Below are positions 53,167 to 61,996 of a stretch of 64,000 bases of DNA, piece after piece. Positions within the stretch are counted from its first letter, which is position 1; each line of letters opens with the position of its first letter. The translations under genes and the position numbers were made by a program. The DNA lies in the NCBI GenBank assembly GCA_963664245.1, contig OY760934.1, forward strand, positions 1 through 64,000. The letters are read 5' to 3'. A model generated the notes under the pieces. The model was not told the DNA's origin, did not search any database, and worked only from the letters and a program-made list of their open reading frames with translations. This DNA is from GCA-2711565 sp963664245. GTDB taxonomy: Bacteria; Bacteroidota; Bacteroidia; Bacteroidales; GCA-2711565.

Positions 53167-56100
53167 ATGAATAATGCAATTCATAAGCTTTTTCTGCTTG
53201 GTTTAAGTTTGCTGTTTTCGTGCTTTTTGATGGCAGAAAACCTATTTGAGCATTATAGTAGGAGTACTGAAAAGGCAAATGAATTTTTTAAGATTGCTGA
53301 ATATGATTCGGCTCTTTTTTACTTAAAAGACAATTTGCACCCTGCCCCGGATAAAATTGCATATTTGCAAAGATTGTTAAAGATTGCGGATATCTATCGG
53401 ATTGAGCGGAAATTCGATACTGCTGAATTCTTTTTGAATAAAATTAACAATATCAAAGATTCTATCCCCAGGTCTCATGATGTTTTGTTTGAATATAAAC
53501 ATTTAGAAGGGGCTATTTATGCTGATAAAGGCCTTTATCAGGAAGGGGTTGAAGTTTTAGAACATGCGATCCATCGCCGTATAGCTTTGTTGGGGAAGCC
53601 CGATACATTGATGGCGAAAACTTACAATAGGATTGGAATCTGTCATTTTTATTCTGGTAATTTAGATTCTGCTTTAGTTTATTATCAAATTGCTTTAGAT
53701 CTAGCTAAGAAAAAAGGAAATCCTGAAAATGACCAGGTGGCGACGTGCTATCAGAATATTGGGATCATTTATGCTACGCAAGGCGATTATGAGTTGGCGT
53801 TAGAGTATTTCGATGATTGTATGCAGCTTAGTGAAAAACTTTTAGCTAAATATGATCCTGCGATTGCAAGAATAAAGCTGAATTTAGGACGTATATATCA
53901 AATTTTGTCTCAAAATGACAGGGCTCTTCTTAATTTTAAAAAAGCGGAGGAAATATATGTAAATAAGTTTGGAGAAAACTATGTGTCTTTGGGTGGTGTG
54001 TATGTTAATATTGGCTTACTTAATTTTGAACAATCAAATTTGGATGAAGCGGAATTATATTATAATAATGCTTTACGGATCTACGATTTGAATTTTGAAA
54101 CTATTCATCCTGATGTTAGCAAGATATATAACAACCTGGGGCTTATTTATTCTTCCAAAAAGGATCATGAAAAAGCATTGGAGTATTTTAAAAAGAGCCT
54201 TGAAATAGCTAAGGACCCTGAGTTTATAATTGTTAATTACAGAAATATAGCTGATGCTTACGTTGCTTTGGGCGATTTTGATTCGGCGAATACTTATTAT
54301 ACCCGTTCTATTAAGCGGGTTAAAGAGGTTTTTGGAAATATTCATGTTGAATTGGGCCATTCCTACATTGATTACGGCGAATTTTTAATAAGTATTAATC
54401 AACACAAAAAAGCGCTTACTTATTTTAACTCGGCCTTGGGTATTTTTGAAGAAAATTTCCCGGCAGCCAGTGTTTCCAAATCAGAAGTTTATGCGCTTAT
54501 TGGTGATTGTAATTTTTCAAATAATGAAAATGAAAAGGCCCTTAAAAATTACCAACTTTCATTGATAAATAATGATTTTAGTTTTGATCAGACTGACGTG
54601 ACGATAAACCCTGAAATCAATAATGCTATTTCCCCAAATCTATATATAGAAGTATTGTTGAAAAAAGCGGAGGTGTTTGCTTTATTTAATGATAAATCGC
54701 AATTTAAACATAGTTTGAATTGTTTAAGAAAAGCTATGGATGGGCTAGATAAACTTAAATTAAATGTTGGTGAGTCGAGTAAACTTCACCTTTCTAATGA
54801 AACCCGATCAGCTTTTGATTTAGTTTTTAATGTTTTGTATTCATTGTTTGATCAAACCGGCAATAAAGAATATATCCAGGAGGCATTTCGTTTTGCGGAA
54901 AAAAGTAAAGCTTCTGTATTGCTTTCATCAATCAGGGATTTAGATGCCATTAAGTTTAGTGGTATTCCGGTTGATCTTCAGAGGCAGGAACGTGAATTGC
55001 GAGAAAAAATCAGTGCTTATGAAAGTCTTGTGTATAATGAAAGGATAGAACGTGATCCTGATAGTACCAAGCTTAGTTTGTGGGGGTATAAATTATTTAA
55101 CCTGAATAGGCAGCATGATAGCCTTGTGTCTGATTTTGAGGAAAATAACCCGGCTTATTATATGCTTAGACACAATACATCTGTTATTTCATTAAATGAA
55201 GTTATGGATGAGTTAAAGTCGGATGAAACAATGGTTGAATATATATTGACGGATAATACATTGTTTAAGTTCCTGATTAATAAAGAGGGGTTTGTTTATG
55301 AAAAATCCAGTATAGATTCTAGTTTTATTGATGACATAAATCTTTTGAATAAAACAAGCATTATTGATTTTTCTGAGCATGGTAAAAAGGAATATAAAGA
55401 GTATGTAATGGCCTCAAATAAGGTTTATAATATTCTTTTTGGAGGATTGGAAGAATTTATAAGTGGGCAGAATTTAATTATAGTCCCCGATGGCATTCTA
55501 GGATATTTGCCTTTTGAGGCTTTGGTAAATAAGCTCCCAACCTTTGAGGAAATAGATTATCGCAATCTTTCGTATTTATTGCTTAATAATCCGGTTAGCT
55601 ACACCTATTCATCTACCTTGCTATATAATAATTCGATAGATGCAAAATCTGGCAGCTCAATGTTGGCTTTTGCTCCGGATTATTCCAATTCTGAAATGAA
55701 CCTAAATCCATTATATTATTCCGAAGAAGAGGTTCTTGGTATTGAAAAGATTTATCATGGAACGGTCTACCTAAAAGAAAAAGCTTCCGAAAGCAGATTT
55801 AAGAGAATAGCCCCAGATTATGATATCCTTCATTTGGCAATGCACACTGTTCTTGATGACCAAAATCCGATGGAATCTAAACTGATTTTTTCTTCCTTAA
55901 ATGATTCGCTTAATGATGGTTATTTAAATACTTACGAAATTTATGGGTTGGAATTACAGGCTCAAATGGTCGTTCTAAGCGCATGTAATACAGGAAGAGG
56001 CGTTTTACATACGGGAGAAGGTATAATGAGCTTGGCTCGTGGATTTATTTATGCAGGTGTTCCTAGTATTGTAATGACCCTTTGGGAGGTTGAAGATAAT

Positions 56101-56373
56101 TCCGGGGCTTCTATTATGAACCTTTTCTATAAAAATTTGAAGGAAGGAATGTCCAAAAACAAGGCTCTTCAAAGAGCAAAATTAACCTATCTGCTAAATG
56201 CACCACAGCATCGGGCTCATCCATATTTTTGGGCTGCTTACGTTGACATTGGGGATACGGCACCTATTAAAGGATCTTTTTTGTCAGTGTATGGAGTGTA
56301 CCTTTTAATAATTTTTTTGTTGATCGTTGTTGTTTTGTTTTATAGGTTGAGGTTTGTAAAGAATAAAAAATAG
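53167..56373 (+). CDS. Membrane-anchored TPR-CHAT caspase-like protease
   Basis: 1068 residues. Signal peptide (about 1-23, SCFLMAE). Residues about 30-470 are at least nine TPR units (for example YNRIGICHFYSGNLDSALVYYQIALD, YQNIGIIYATQGDYELALEYF, YNNLGLIYSSKKDHEKALEYFKKSL). A helical connector spans about 480-740. The CHAT domain covers about 745-1025, with the catalytic pair His893 (ILHLAMHT) and Cys940 (VLSACNTGRG). A C-terminal membrane helix (about 1033-1055, VYGVYLLIIFLLIVVVLFY) with a short basic tail anchors it, so protease and TPR face the periplasm. CHAT proteins of this type cut partner proteins after a signal; the target here is unknown. Confidence 0.9.
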   Translation: MNNAIHKLFLLGLSLLFSCFLMAENLFEHYSRSTEKANEFFKIAEYDSALFYLKDNLHPAPDKIAYLQRLLKIADIYRIERKFDTAEFFLNKINNIKDSIPRSHDVLFEYKHLEGAIYADKGLYQEGVEVLEHAIHRRIALLGKPDTLMAKTYNRIGICHFYSGNLDSALVYYQIALDLAKKKGNPENDQVATCYQNIGIIYATQGDYELALEYFDDCMQLSEKLLAKYDPAIARIKLNLGRIYQILSQNDRALLNFKKAEEIYVNKFGENYVSLGGVYVNIGLLNFEQSNLDEAELYYNNALRIYDLNFETIHPDVSKIYNNLGLIYSSKKDHEKALEYFKKSLEIAKDPEFIIVNYRNIADAYVALGDFDSANTYYTRSIKRVKEVFGNIHVELGHSYIDYGEFLISINQHKKALTYFNSALGIFEENFPAASVSKSEVYALIGDCNFSNNENEKALKNYQLSLINNDFSFDQTDVTINPEINNAISPNLYIEVLLKKAEVFALFNDKSQFKHSLNCLRKAMDGLDKLKLNVGESSKLHLSNETRSAFDLVFNVLYSLFDQTGNKEYIQEAFRFAEKSKASVLLSSIRDLDAIKFSGIPVDLQRQERELREKISAYESLVYNERIERDPDSTKLSLWGYKLFNLNRQHDSLVSDFEENNPAYYMLRHNTSVISLNEVMDELKSDETMVEYILTDNTLFKFLINKEGFVYEKSSIDSSFIDDINLLNKTSIIDFSEHGKKEYKEYVMASNKVYNILFGGLEEFISGQNLIIVPDGILGYLPFEALVNKLPTFEEIDYRNLSYLLLNNPVSYTYSSTLLYNNSIDAKSGSSMLAFAPDYSNSEMNLNPLYYSEEEVLGIEKIYHGTVYLKEKASESRFKRIAPDYDILHLAMHTVLDDQNPMESKLIFSSLNDSLNDGYLNTYEIYGLELQAQMVVLSACNTGRGVLHTGEGIMSLARGFIYAGVPSIVMTLWEVEDNSGASIMNLFYKNLKEGMSKNKALQRAKLTYLLNAPQHRAHPYFWAAYVDIGDTAPIKGSFLSVYGVYLLIIFLLIVVVLFYRLRFVKNKK

Positions 56374-56525
56374 TTCTCTTCTGTAGAATGTGAGCCTGCT
56401 GTGAATAAATGGATAAAAATCAGTCGTAGATTCAAAGTATTATAAATTCCTAGTTCTTATTTTGTTAAAAAACTAATTTGAATGGTTCTCGTTAGAATTT
56501 ATTATGGTATTTATTGCTAAAACAA

Positions 56526-56557
56526 AAAAATAGCGCCCATCATGAGACGCTATTTTT
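56526..56557. terminator. Bidirectional intrinsic terminator
   Basis: AAAAATAGCG and its exact complement CGCTATTTTT, with A and T tracts outside, between the convergent TPR-CHAT (+) and anti-sigma (-) genes. The rest of this 200-bp gap holds nothing recognised. Confidence 0.88.
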
Positions 56558-56574
56558 GTTAGAAACTAATAATT

Positions 56575-57309
56575 CTATTTGATTGCAGTGAGTACTTCTC
56601 CAGCTTGTTCGTTAAACAAACTGTTACTTTTCTTAATTGTTTGTAGTAGTTCTGTAGCTTTTTCAGTTTGGTTTAGTTTTATCAGGCATAATGCTTTATA
56701 CCATTCTGCTTGTTCAATAAAAAGGTTATCATTATGATCCAACACCGTTTGAAAAGCTTTTATGGCTTTTTCAAAGTTGTTTGTTTCAATGTAAGATAAT
56801 CCAATATAAAAGTTTGATATTACATTGTTTTGATGTTTAATGAAAATCTCAATAGCATCTTGATATTGTGCATTGCTGTATAAATTTAATGCTTCTCTTA
56901 AATCTGTATCAAAACTTGAATCAGCTGAACGAGTAATCATTATGCTTGATTCAGTTTGATAAAATTGATTGAAAATATCATCATGCTTACTTGAACCATA
57001 GTTATTTATTAAAACGTTTCCAAGCAATATGAAAATAGTAATAGCAGCAGCAGCCAGATGCCATCTTTTATTGTAAAGTTTGCGGATGGTTGTGCCGGTA
57101 TCTTTTTTGTAATTTCTGTGAATTTCTTTAAGGTTTCGGCGAAGGATAATGGTATCTTTTTCGGCAATTGCTAAATTTATATCAACACTTAGTTTGTAAT
57201 CTTTTGCAAACTCGGGATTGTTGGCAAGTAATTTCTTTACCATTTCAAGCTCATCTGCATCTAGGTCTTTGTCGATATACTTCTCTATAAGTTCAAACCA
57301 GTTTTTCAT
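56575..57309 (-). CDS. Anti-sigma factor with periplasmic TPR
   Basis: 244 residues. The cytoplasmic N-terminus (FELIEKYIDKDLDADELEMVKKLLANNPEFAKDY) is the short helical zinc-less anti-sigma type common in Bacteroidota. One membrane helix (about 86-104, HLAAAAITIFILLGNVL) follows. The periplasmic part (about 130-244) is made of TPR units: LREALNLYSNAQYQDAIEIF, FYIGLSYIETNNFEKAIKAFQ, WYKALCLIKLNQTEKATELL. Its ATG overlaps the sigma stop (TAATG), so the pair is translationally coupled. A TPR receptor face in the periplasm could contact the TPR-CHAT protein or another exported partner. Regulation by proteolysis is possible but not shown. Confidence 0.85.
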   Translation of the reverse strand: MKNWFELIEKYIDKDLDADELEMVKKLLANNPEFAKDYKLSVDINLAIAEKDTIILRRNLKEIHRNYKKDTGTTIRKLYNKRWHLAAAAITIFILLGNVLINNYGSSKHDDIFNQFYQTESSIMITRSADSSFDTDLREALNLYSNAQYQDAIEIFIKHQNNVISNFYIGLSYIETNNFEKAIKAFQTVLDHNDNLFIEQAEWYKALCLIKLNQTEKATELLQTIKKSNSLFNEQAGEVLTAIK

Positions 57310-57875
57310 TACATTAATTCTTTAAATTTTGGGTCGCTTTTTATTTTTTGAATCAGTTTTTCTTTACATTGATATTTCCTCTTTTTTGCGTACTTGTCAC
57401 TTTTGTATCCCATGATCTCTGCAATTTCTTTCAGCGATATTTTCTGTAGTGATAATTCAAGTACTTTTTTGCAGTCCTCACTTAATCTTGCGAAATAATC
57501 TTGGTATAGCCGAAACCTTTCAGTTTGTTCGGTAACAACCTGTGTTTCGTCCGACAGTTCGATGTATTTTTCGTTATCAATTGATAGTTCATTTTTTGTT
57601 CTCTTTTTCTCTAGTTGTTTAAGCCATAAAAGCCGGCAAACTGAGTAAAGATATGTTTTGAACGTGCAACTAATCTCTAACTGCTCTTTTTTTAGTTTCC
57701 TGAAGATGATTACAATTGCTTCTTGAAAAATGTCTTGTGCGTCATCCTCATTTCCACTGTTACTTGTTATGAAGTATTTTACATACGGGTAAAATGACTT
57801 GTAAACAAACTGCAGTACTTCAACATCGTTCTGACGAATTCCTTCGAGTATTTCTTCAACATTAAAATTCGTCAC
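57309..57875 (-). CDS. ECF-type RNA polymerase sigma factor
   Basis: 188 residues with sigma-2 (VLQFVYKSFYPYVKYFITSNSGNEDDAQDIFQEAIVIIFRKL) and sigma-4 (RLSEDCKKVLELSLQKISLKEIAEIMGYKSDKYAKKRKYQCKEKL, helix-turn-helix). A stretch of about 25 residues links them. The start is GTG at 57875; an in-frame TGA two codons before rules out longer versions. It heads a two-gene unit with its anti-sigma factor and diverges from the endonuclease-fold gene across a 259-bp region. Sigma factors of this type usually promote their own transcription; the -35/-10 sites are not identified here. Confidence 0.9.
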   Translation of the reverse strand: MTNFNVEEILEGIRQNDVEVLQFVYKSFYPYVKYFITSNSGNEDDAQDIFQEAIVIIFRKLKKEQLEISCTFKTYLYSVCRLLWLKQLEKKRTKNELSIDNEKYIELSDETQVVTEQTERFRLYQDYFARLSEDCKKVLELSLQKISLKEIAEIMGYKSDKYAKKRKYQCKEKLIQKIKSDPKFKELM

Positions 57876-58080
57876 TTTTCAATGGTTAATTCCTGATTAG
57901 TAAAAAAAGTAACCTCAAAATATTAAAAAATATAACAAAATTTATTCACTATTTTCGATTGACTTAGAACTCAATATTTTGAATAAAGTGAATTTTTTAT
58001 ATATTTATATATTCTAAAAGGTTTGATTAATTTTTAAACAAATAACGTAATTTTTCGTCCTTTATTGAATAAAAGGAGAA

Positions 58081-58102
58081 ACGAAATTTACGAAATTTAC
58101 GA
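58081..58102 (+). repeat. Small tandem repeat in the sigma/endonuclease spacer
   Basis: ACGAAATTT twice in tandem followed by ACGA, in the 259-bp divergent region that otherwise holds no gene. It could be an operator or a leader element; function unknown. Confidence 0.45.
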
Positions 58103-58134
58103 TAACTATCTCACCAATAAACTAAATAATTATT

Positions 58135-59136
58135 ATGAAATTATTTTGGTCTTTTTTTATTTCTGTTTCGTTTTGTTTGGGAAGCCTAATCCAGTCAGGA
58201 TCTGTTTCTAACAAAATCAACCATTCTTCTGAATTTACGGTTTTATTTTATAATGTTGAAAACTTGTTTGATGTTATTAACGATAAAGGGGAAGGGGATG
58301 ATGAATATAGTAAGGATGGGGTCAGGCGATGGAACGCGAAAAGGTGCGATTCTAAACTGAAAAAAATTGCCCAAGCAATTATCTCGGCAAACGATTGGAC
58401 ATTCCCTGATGTTATCGCACTTGCCGAAATTGAGAACCGTTCGGTTATTGATGATTTGTGTTCGAATACCGTGTTAAAAAAGATAAATTACCAGGTTGTG
58501 CACCGCGAATCGCCGGATCACCGGGGAATAGACGTTGTGTTATTGTATAATCCCGAAAGAATTACGTTGAATGATTCTGCATTTTTGGAGGTAAGGATTA
58601 GCGAGGATTATTGTTCGCGCGATATTTTATACGTTTCTTTAAAGATTAACCAATCAGATTTCCATTTCTTTGTTTGTCACTGGCCATCTAGATATGGCGG
58701 GGTGAGTTCATCCGAAAACAACCGCATACTTGCGTCTCAAATATTAAAGAAGAAAATTGAGTCTTTGTGCCAACAATCTCCAAATCCGAATATTGTGGTT
58801 ATGGGTGATTTTAATGACGAACCCGAAGATAAAAGCATAAAAAATATAACCAATGGAACAATGCTCAACTTAATGGATGGCATTGATGAGGGAACAATAA
58901 AATTTCAGAATGAATGGTATACCTTTGATCAGTTTTGGGTAAACAAAACCTTAATGAACTCGGCGAATTCCGGTTTGAAACTTGAAGTAAAGGTTTGCCG
59001 TTTACCGTTTTTACTTGTTGATGATGAAAAATATCTGGGTGTTAAACCATTCAGAACCTACTACGGTTATAAATACCAGGGAGGATATAGCGATCATCTT
59101 CCTATTTTATTGAAAATGCATTTTTTGAACGATTAA
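58135..59136 (+). CDS. Exported endonuclease/exonuclease/phosphatase-family protein
   Basis: 333 residues with a short signal peptide and the EEP fold. Metal and catalytic motifs are complete: FYNVENLFD (Asn), AEIENR (Glu, Mg ligand), HWPSRYGG, GDFNDEP (Asp/Asn) and SDHLPI (Asp-His). Relatives are DNase I-like nucleases or sugar/lipid phosphatases; the sequence does not tell which. The signal suggests periplasmic or surface action, perhaps nutrient scavenging. The AMMECR1 gene follows 24 bp later, possibly in one transcript. Confidence 0.88.
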   Translation: MKLFWSFFISVSFCLGSLIQSGSVSNKINHSSEFTVLFYNVENLFDVINDKGEGDDEYSKDGVRRWNAKRCDSKLKKIAQAIISANDWTFPDVIALAEIENRSVIDDLCSNTVLKKINYQVVHRESPDHRGIDVVLLYNPERITLNDSAFLEVRISEDYCSRDILYVSLKINQSDFHFFVCHWPSRYGGVSSSENNRILASQILKKKIESLCQQSPNPNIVVMGDFNDEPEDKSIKNITNGTMLNLMDGIDEGTIKFQNEWYTFDQFWVNKTLMNSANSGLKLEVKVCRLPFLLVDDEKYLGVKPFRTYYGYKYQGGYSDHLPILLKMHFLND

Positions 59137-59160
59137 TATAGTTTTTTTATATTTATTCTT

Positions 59161-59712
59161 ATGTGGAAGTTTACAACAAGCGATAAAGAAGAATTGCTCC
59201 TTTTTTCAAGGGATTGTCTGGAGCGGAATTTCGGTGTTAATAAACCCGATTTTATTGTTACCCCCGATTTTATTTCAAAGTTTTCTGGTCGTTATGGCGT
59301 GTTTGTAAGCTTGTATAATAAAAAAGAATTACGGGCCTGTCTCGGACAAATGACTTCAGATTTGCCGCTTTACAAAACACTTGAACAAACCACTGCTTCT
59401 GCGGCTAGCCGCGATTATCGTTTTAAACCGATAAAAAGAAAGGAGCTGAACCAGATAAAAATTGAGCTATCTCTTTTGTCTCCGTTAACGAAAATTGATG
59501 GTCCGGATGAGATTGAGCTGGGGAAGCATGGTATTTACATTGAGAAAGATGGCAGAAGTGGAACTTTTTTACCCCAGGTGTCAGAAAAATATGATTGGAC
59601 GGTTGAAGAATTTTTGGGACATTGTGCCGAGTCAAAAACCGGAATCGGCTGGAATGGCTGGAAAACAGCAAACTTGTTTGTTTATGAAACATTGGTATTT
59701 AAAGAATCCTGA
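59161..59712 (+). CDS. AMMECR1 domain protein
   Basis: 183 residues covering a complete AMMECR1 domain. It has the conserved LRACLGQ motif, TASAASRDYRFKPI, IELSLLSPLTKI, GIYIEKDGRSGTFLPQVSEKYDWTVEEFLGHCAES and GWNGW. In many bacteria AMMECR1 is fused to or encoded with Memo and a radical SAM protein; neither is nearby. The domain is thought to act in modification of a small molecule or nucleic acid, but no reaction is proven. Its stop lies two bases from that of the convergent hydrolase gene, with no terminator seen between them. Confidence 0.9.
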   Translation: MWKFTTSDKEELLLFSRDCLERNFGVNKPDFIVTPDFISKFSGRYGVFVSLYNKKELRACLGQMTSDLPLYKTLEQTTASAASRDYRFKPIKRKELNQIKIELSLLSPLTKIDGPDEIELGKHGIYIEKDGRSGTFLPQVSEKYDWTVEEFLGHCAESKTGIGWNGWKTANLFVYETLVFKES

Positions 59713-59713
59713 T

Positions 59714-60520
59714 TTAGCGGATATATTTGTACAGGAAGCTTAAAATAGTGTGGGCGAATTTTTTTGGATTCTCATTGTGAATGGCATGCCCGCAATCATC
59801 AATAAATATCGGGTACGACGCCATGGTAATTCCCTGGTATAATTTTTCGGCATCTTTTGCCCGGATTAAAATATCTTCTTCGCCGATAATCACCAGGGTT
59901 TCTGCAGTAATTTTTGACAAGCGTGTTCTTGAATCGTATTTAGATAAGGCTTCAATTTGTCGTTTAAAACCTGTTTTGCTTTGTGCGTAAGGATAATTTA
60001 AGTTGAACTCGATCAGGGCATCAATAAATTGTAGGTTCTCCAAAAACTTTTGAGAATAAATCCAATGGTAAAAATTCCGTAACCAAAGTTTTTTATCAAT
60101 GCCGCTTTCTAATAAATTTTCAAATAATCGGTATAATTGATTGTTTCTTATTGTAGAGTAGGGAGCGGTGCATTCCAGAACCAATTTTACAACCCTTTCC
60201 GGGTATTGGATGGCAATTTCCTGGGCAATAAAACCTCCCATTCCATGGCCTAATACATGTGCTTTTGGGATTTTTAAATAATCGAGCAAAGCAACGCTGT
60301 CAATAGCAAATTGTTCGATGCTGTATGGTTGGTTAGGGCTGTCACTTCTTCCCGATCCGCGGTTATCGAGCAAAATCATTTGAAAATGCTTTGATAAATT
60401 TGAAACGATAAATTGCCATGTTTGGCTGTCTTCGGCAATATCTGCTAGCAACAGCAATGGTTCACCTTTTCCGTGAACCTCATAATATATATTAATATGA
60501 TCAAGTTTTGCTATTGGCAT
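59714..60520 (-). CDS. Alpha/beta-hydrolase-fold protein lacking the nucleophile
   Basis: 268 residues with a clear alpha/beta-hydrolase fold (LLDNRGSGRSDSP, FIAQEIAIQYPERVVKLVLECTAP, IIGEEDILIRAKDAEKL, DCGHAIHNENP). At the nucleophile elbow the motif is GHGMGG, so the expected Ser is Gly93 (codon GGA at 60244-60242). The oxyanion-hole HG motif that normally follows beta-3 is also absent (LLLLADIAEDSQTW). The acid (Asp in GEED) and base (His in DCGH) are kept. It may be a non-hydrolytic binding or lyase-like member, or a decaying enzyme. It is a stand-alone gene 36 bp downstream of cheB; cotranscription is possible. Confidence 0.88.
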   Translation of the reverse strand: MPIAKLDHINIYYEVHGKGEPLLLLADIAEDSQTWQFIVSNLSKHFQMILLDNRGSGRSDSPNQPYSIEQFAIDSVALLDYLKIPKAHVLGHGMGGFIAQEIAIQYPERVVKLVLECTAPYSTIRNNQLYRLFENLLESGIDKKLWLRNFYHWIYSQKFLENLQFIDALIEFNLNYPYAQSKTGFKRQIEALSKYDSRTRLSKITAETLVIIGEEDILIRAKDAEKLYQGITMASYPIFIDDCGHAIHNENPKKFAHTILSFLYKYIR

Positions 60521-60556
60521 TTTGGGGTTTTAAAAGCGTTTTAAATATAACAAATA

Positions 60557-61138
60557 TTAATTACTTAACTTATTCATTTTGATTAATAGTTTGGCAATTT
60601 CATCCAGCGATAAAATATAATCTACCTTAACCGCATTAATAACACTGCTTGGCATGGTTTCAACTTCGGCTGTTTTAGGATCTTGCACAATGGTAATTCC
60701 CTGGTGTTTTTTTATGAGTTTCATTCCTGAAGAACCGTCGTTATTTGCCCCGGTTAAAATAATCCCCGCCAGGTCTTTCCCATACGCATAGACTGCCGTT
60801 TCAAATAAGACATCAATCGATGGGCGTGCAAAATTAACCCGCTCTTCGGTTGATAAAGAAAGAGTGTGATTTTCTTCAACCAGTAAATGAAAATTTGGCG
60901 GTGAAAAGTAAATCACGCGGTTTTCAATGGGTTCTTTCTCATTTGCTTCCTTGACCTTGATTTTACAGATTCTGTTCAGGTAGGTGGTGATGTAATTGTC
61001 TGAGTGTGGACTAATGTGTTGAACCACAATAACTGGAATGGAAAAGTCTTCGTCAAAAGCCGAAAAAATAGTTTTTAGTGCCTGGAGTCCCCCGGCTGAG
61101 CTACCTATTACAATTGCCTTTGGTTTTCTGATTTCCAT
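60557..61138 (-). CDS. CheB-type methylesterase domain protein
   Basis: 193 residues, the catalytic domain only, with Ser in IGSSAGGLQAL, His in VVQHISPHSD and Asp in ILTGANNDGSSGM, all three catalytic residues. The usual N-terminal receiver domain is absent, so activity must be controlled by partners. It follows cheR by six bases, which in turn overlaps the hybrid kinase by one. No methyl-accepting receptor is in the window. Stand-alone CheB/CheR with hybrid kinases are frequent in Bacteroidota and often serve signalling unrelated to flagella; the target Glu residues are unknown. Confidence 0.9.
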   Translation of the reverse strand: MEIRKPKAIVIGSSAGGLQALKTIFSAFDEDFSIPVIVVQHISPHSDNYITTYLNRICKIKVKEANEKEPIENRVIYFSPPNFHLLVEENHTLSLSTEERVNFARPSIDVLFETAVYAYGKDLAGIILTGANNDGSSGMKLIKKHQGITIVQDPKTAEVETMPSSVINAVKVDYILSLDEIAKLLIKMNKLSN

Positions 61139-61144
61139 GGGTAT

Positions 61145-61996
61145 TTATCGGGTAAAATGCAATTTCCGTTTATAAATTTTTTCATCATCATCAACTGTTT
61201 CATAATGATGAAAACTATCTGAAAAACGAATGCTTTCTTTGGTTCCTAAACAAAGGTATCCTCCCGGGATCAGACTTTCAGTAAATAAACGGACGACCTT
61301 ATCTTGTAAATTTTTATTAAAATAAATCAGTACATTCCGGCAAACCAGCAAATGAACTTCTGCAAACATTTTATCGCTGACAAGGTTATGGTCGGCAAAA
61401 ACAATGTTTTTCTTTAGCTCAGAGTCAAGAATAACCGATTCGTATTTTGCCGTATAATAATCCGAAAATGAATTAATCCCACCTGCTTTTTGATAGTTGT
61501 AAGTATATTCTTTTACCCTGTTTATCGGGTAAATGCCTTCTTTTGCTTTTTGGATTACGATTTGATTAAAATCGGTAGCATAAATCTGGCTTCGTTCGTA
61601 CAAGCCTTCTTCTTTTAAAATAATGGCCATTGAATATACTTCTTCACCGGTAGAACAGCCCGCGTGCCAGATTTTTATAAACGGGTAGGTTTTTAATATC
61701 GGGATAACATCCTCCCTGAATTTTAAATAAAAGCTGGGGTCGCGAAACATTTCGGTAACATTTATCGAGAAATCTTTTAAGATTTGTTCAAAAAATGATT
61801 CGTTGTGCAAAACCTGATGCTGCATCTCCGAAATGGTTTTGAAATGCGATGACGACATGCGGTGTAAAATTCTACGCTTGATATGTGCTTTGCTATAATC
61901 GCGAAAATCATAGCCGTATCTTTGAAAGACTGCTTCCAGAAAAAGAGCAATTTCAATATTTGTTGCCGTCTGGTTTTCTATTTCCTGGTATTCCAT
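61145..61996 (-). CDS. CheR-type protein-glutamate methyltransferase
   Basis: 283 residues. N-terminal helical CheR domain (FRDYSKAHIKRRILHRM) and SAM-binding domain with IWHAGCSTGEEVYSMAI (motif I), YATDFNQIVIQKAKEG and VHLLVCRNVLIYFNK. MFRDPSFY is the typical loop. Its ATG overlaps the kinase stop (TAATG), indicating translational coupling. No pentapeptide-binding or TPR tail. Methylates Glu in a receptor or signalling coiled coil; which is unknown. Confidence 0.93.
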   Translation of the reverse strand: MEYQEIENQTATNIEIALFLEAVFQRYGYDFRDYSKAHIKRRILHRMSSSHFKTISEMQHQVLHNESFFEQILKDFSINVTEMFRDPSFYLKFREDVIPILKTYPFIKIWHAGCSTGEEVYSMAIILKEEGLYERSQIYATDFNQIVIQKAKEGIYPINRVKEYTYNYQKAGGINSFSDYYTAKYESVILDSELKKNIVFADHNLVSDKMFAEVHLLVCRNVLIYFNKNLQDKVVRLFTESLIPGGYLCLGTKESIRFSDSFHHYETVDDDEKIYKRKLHFTR

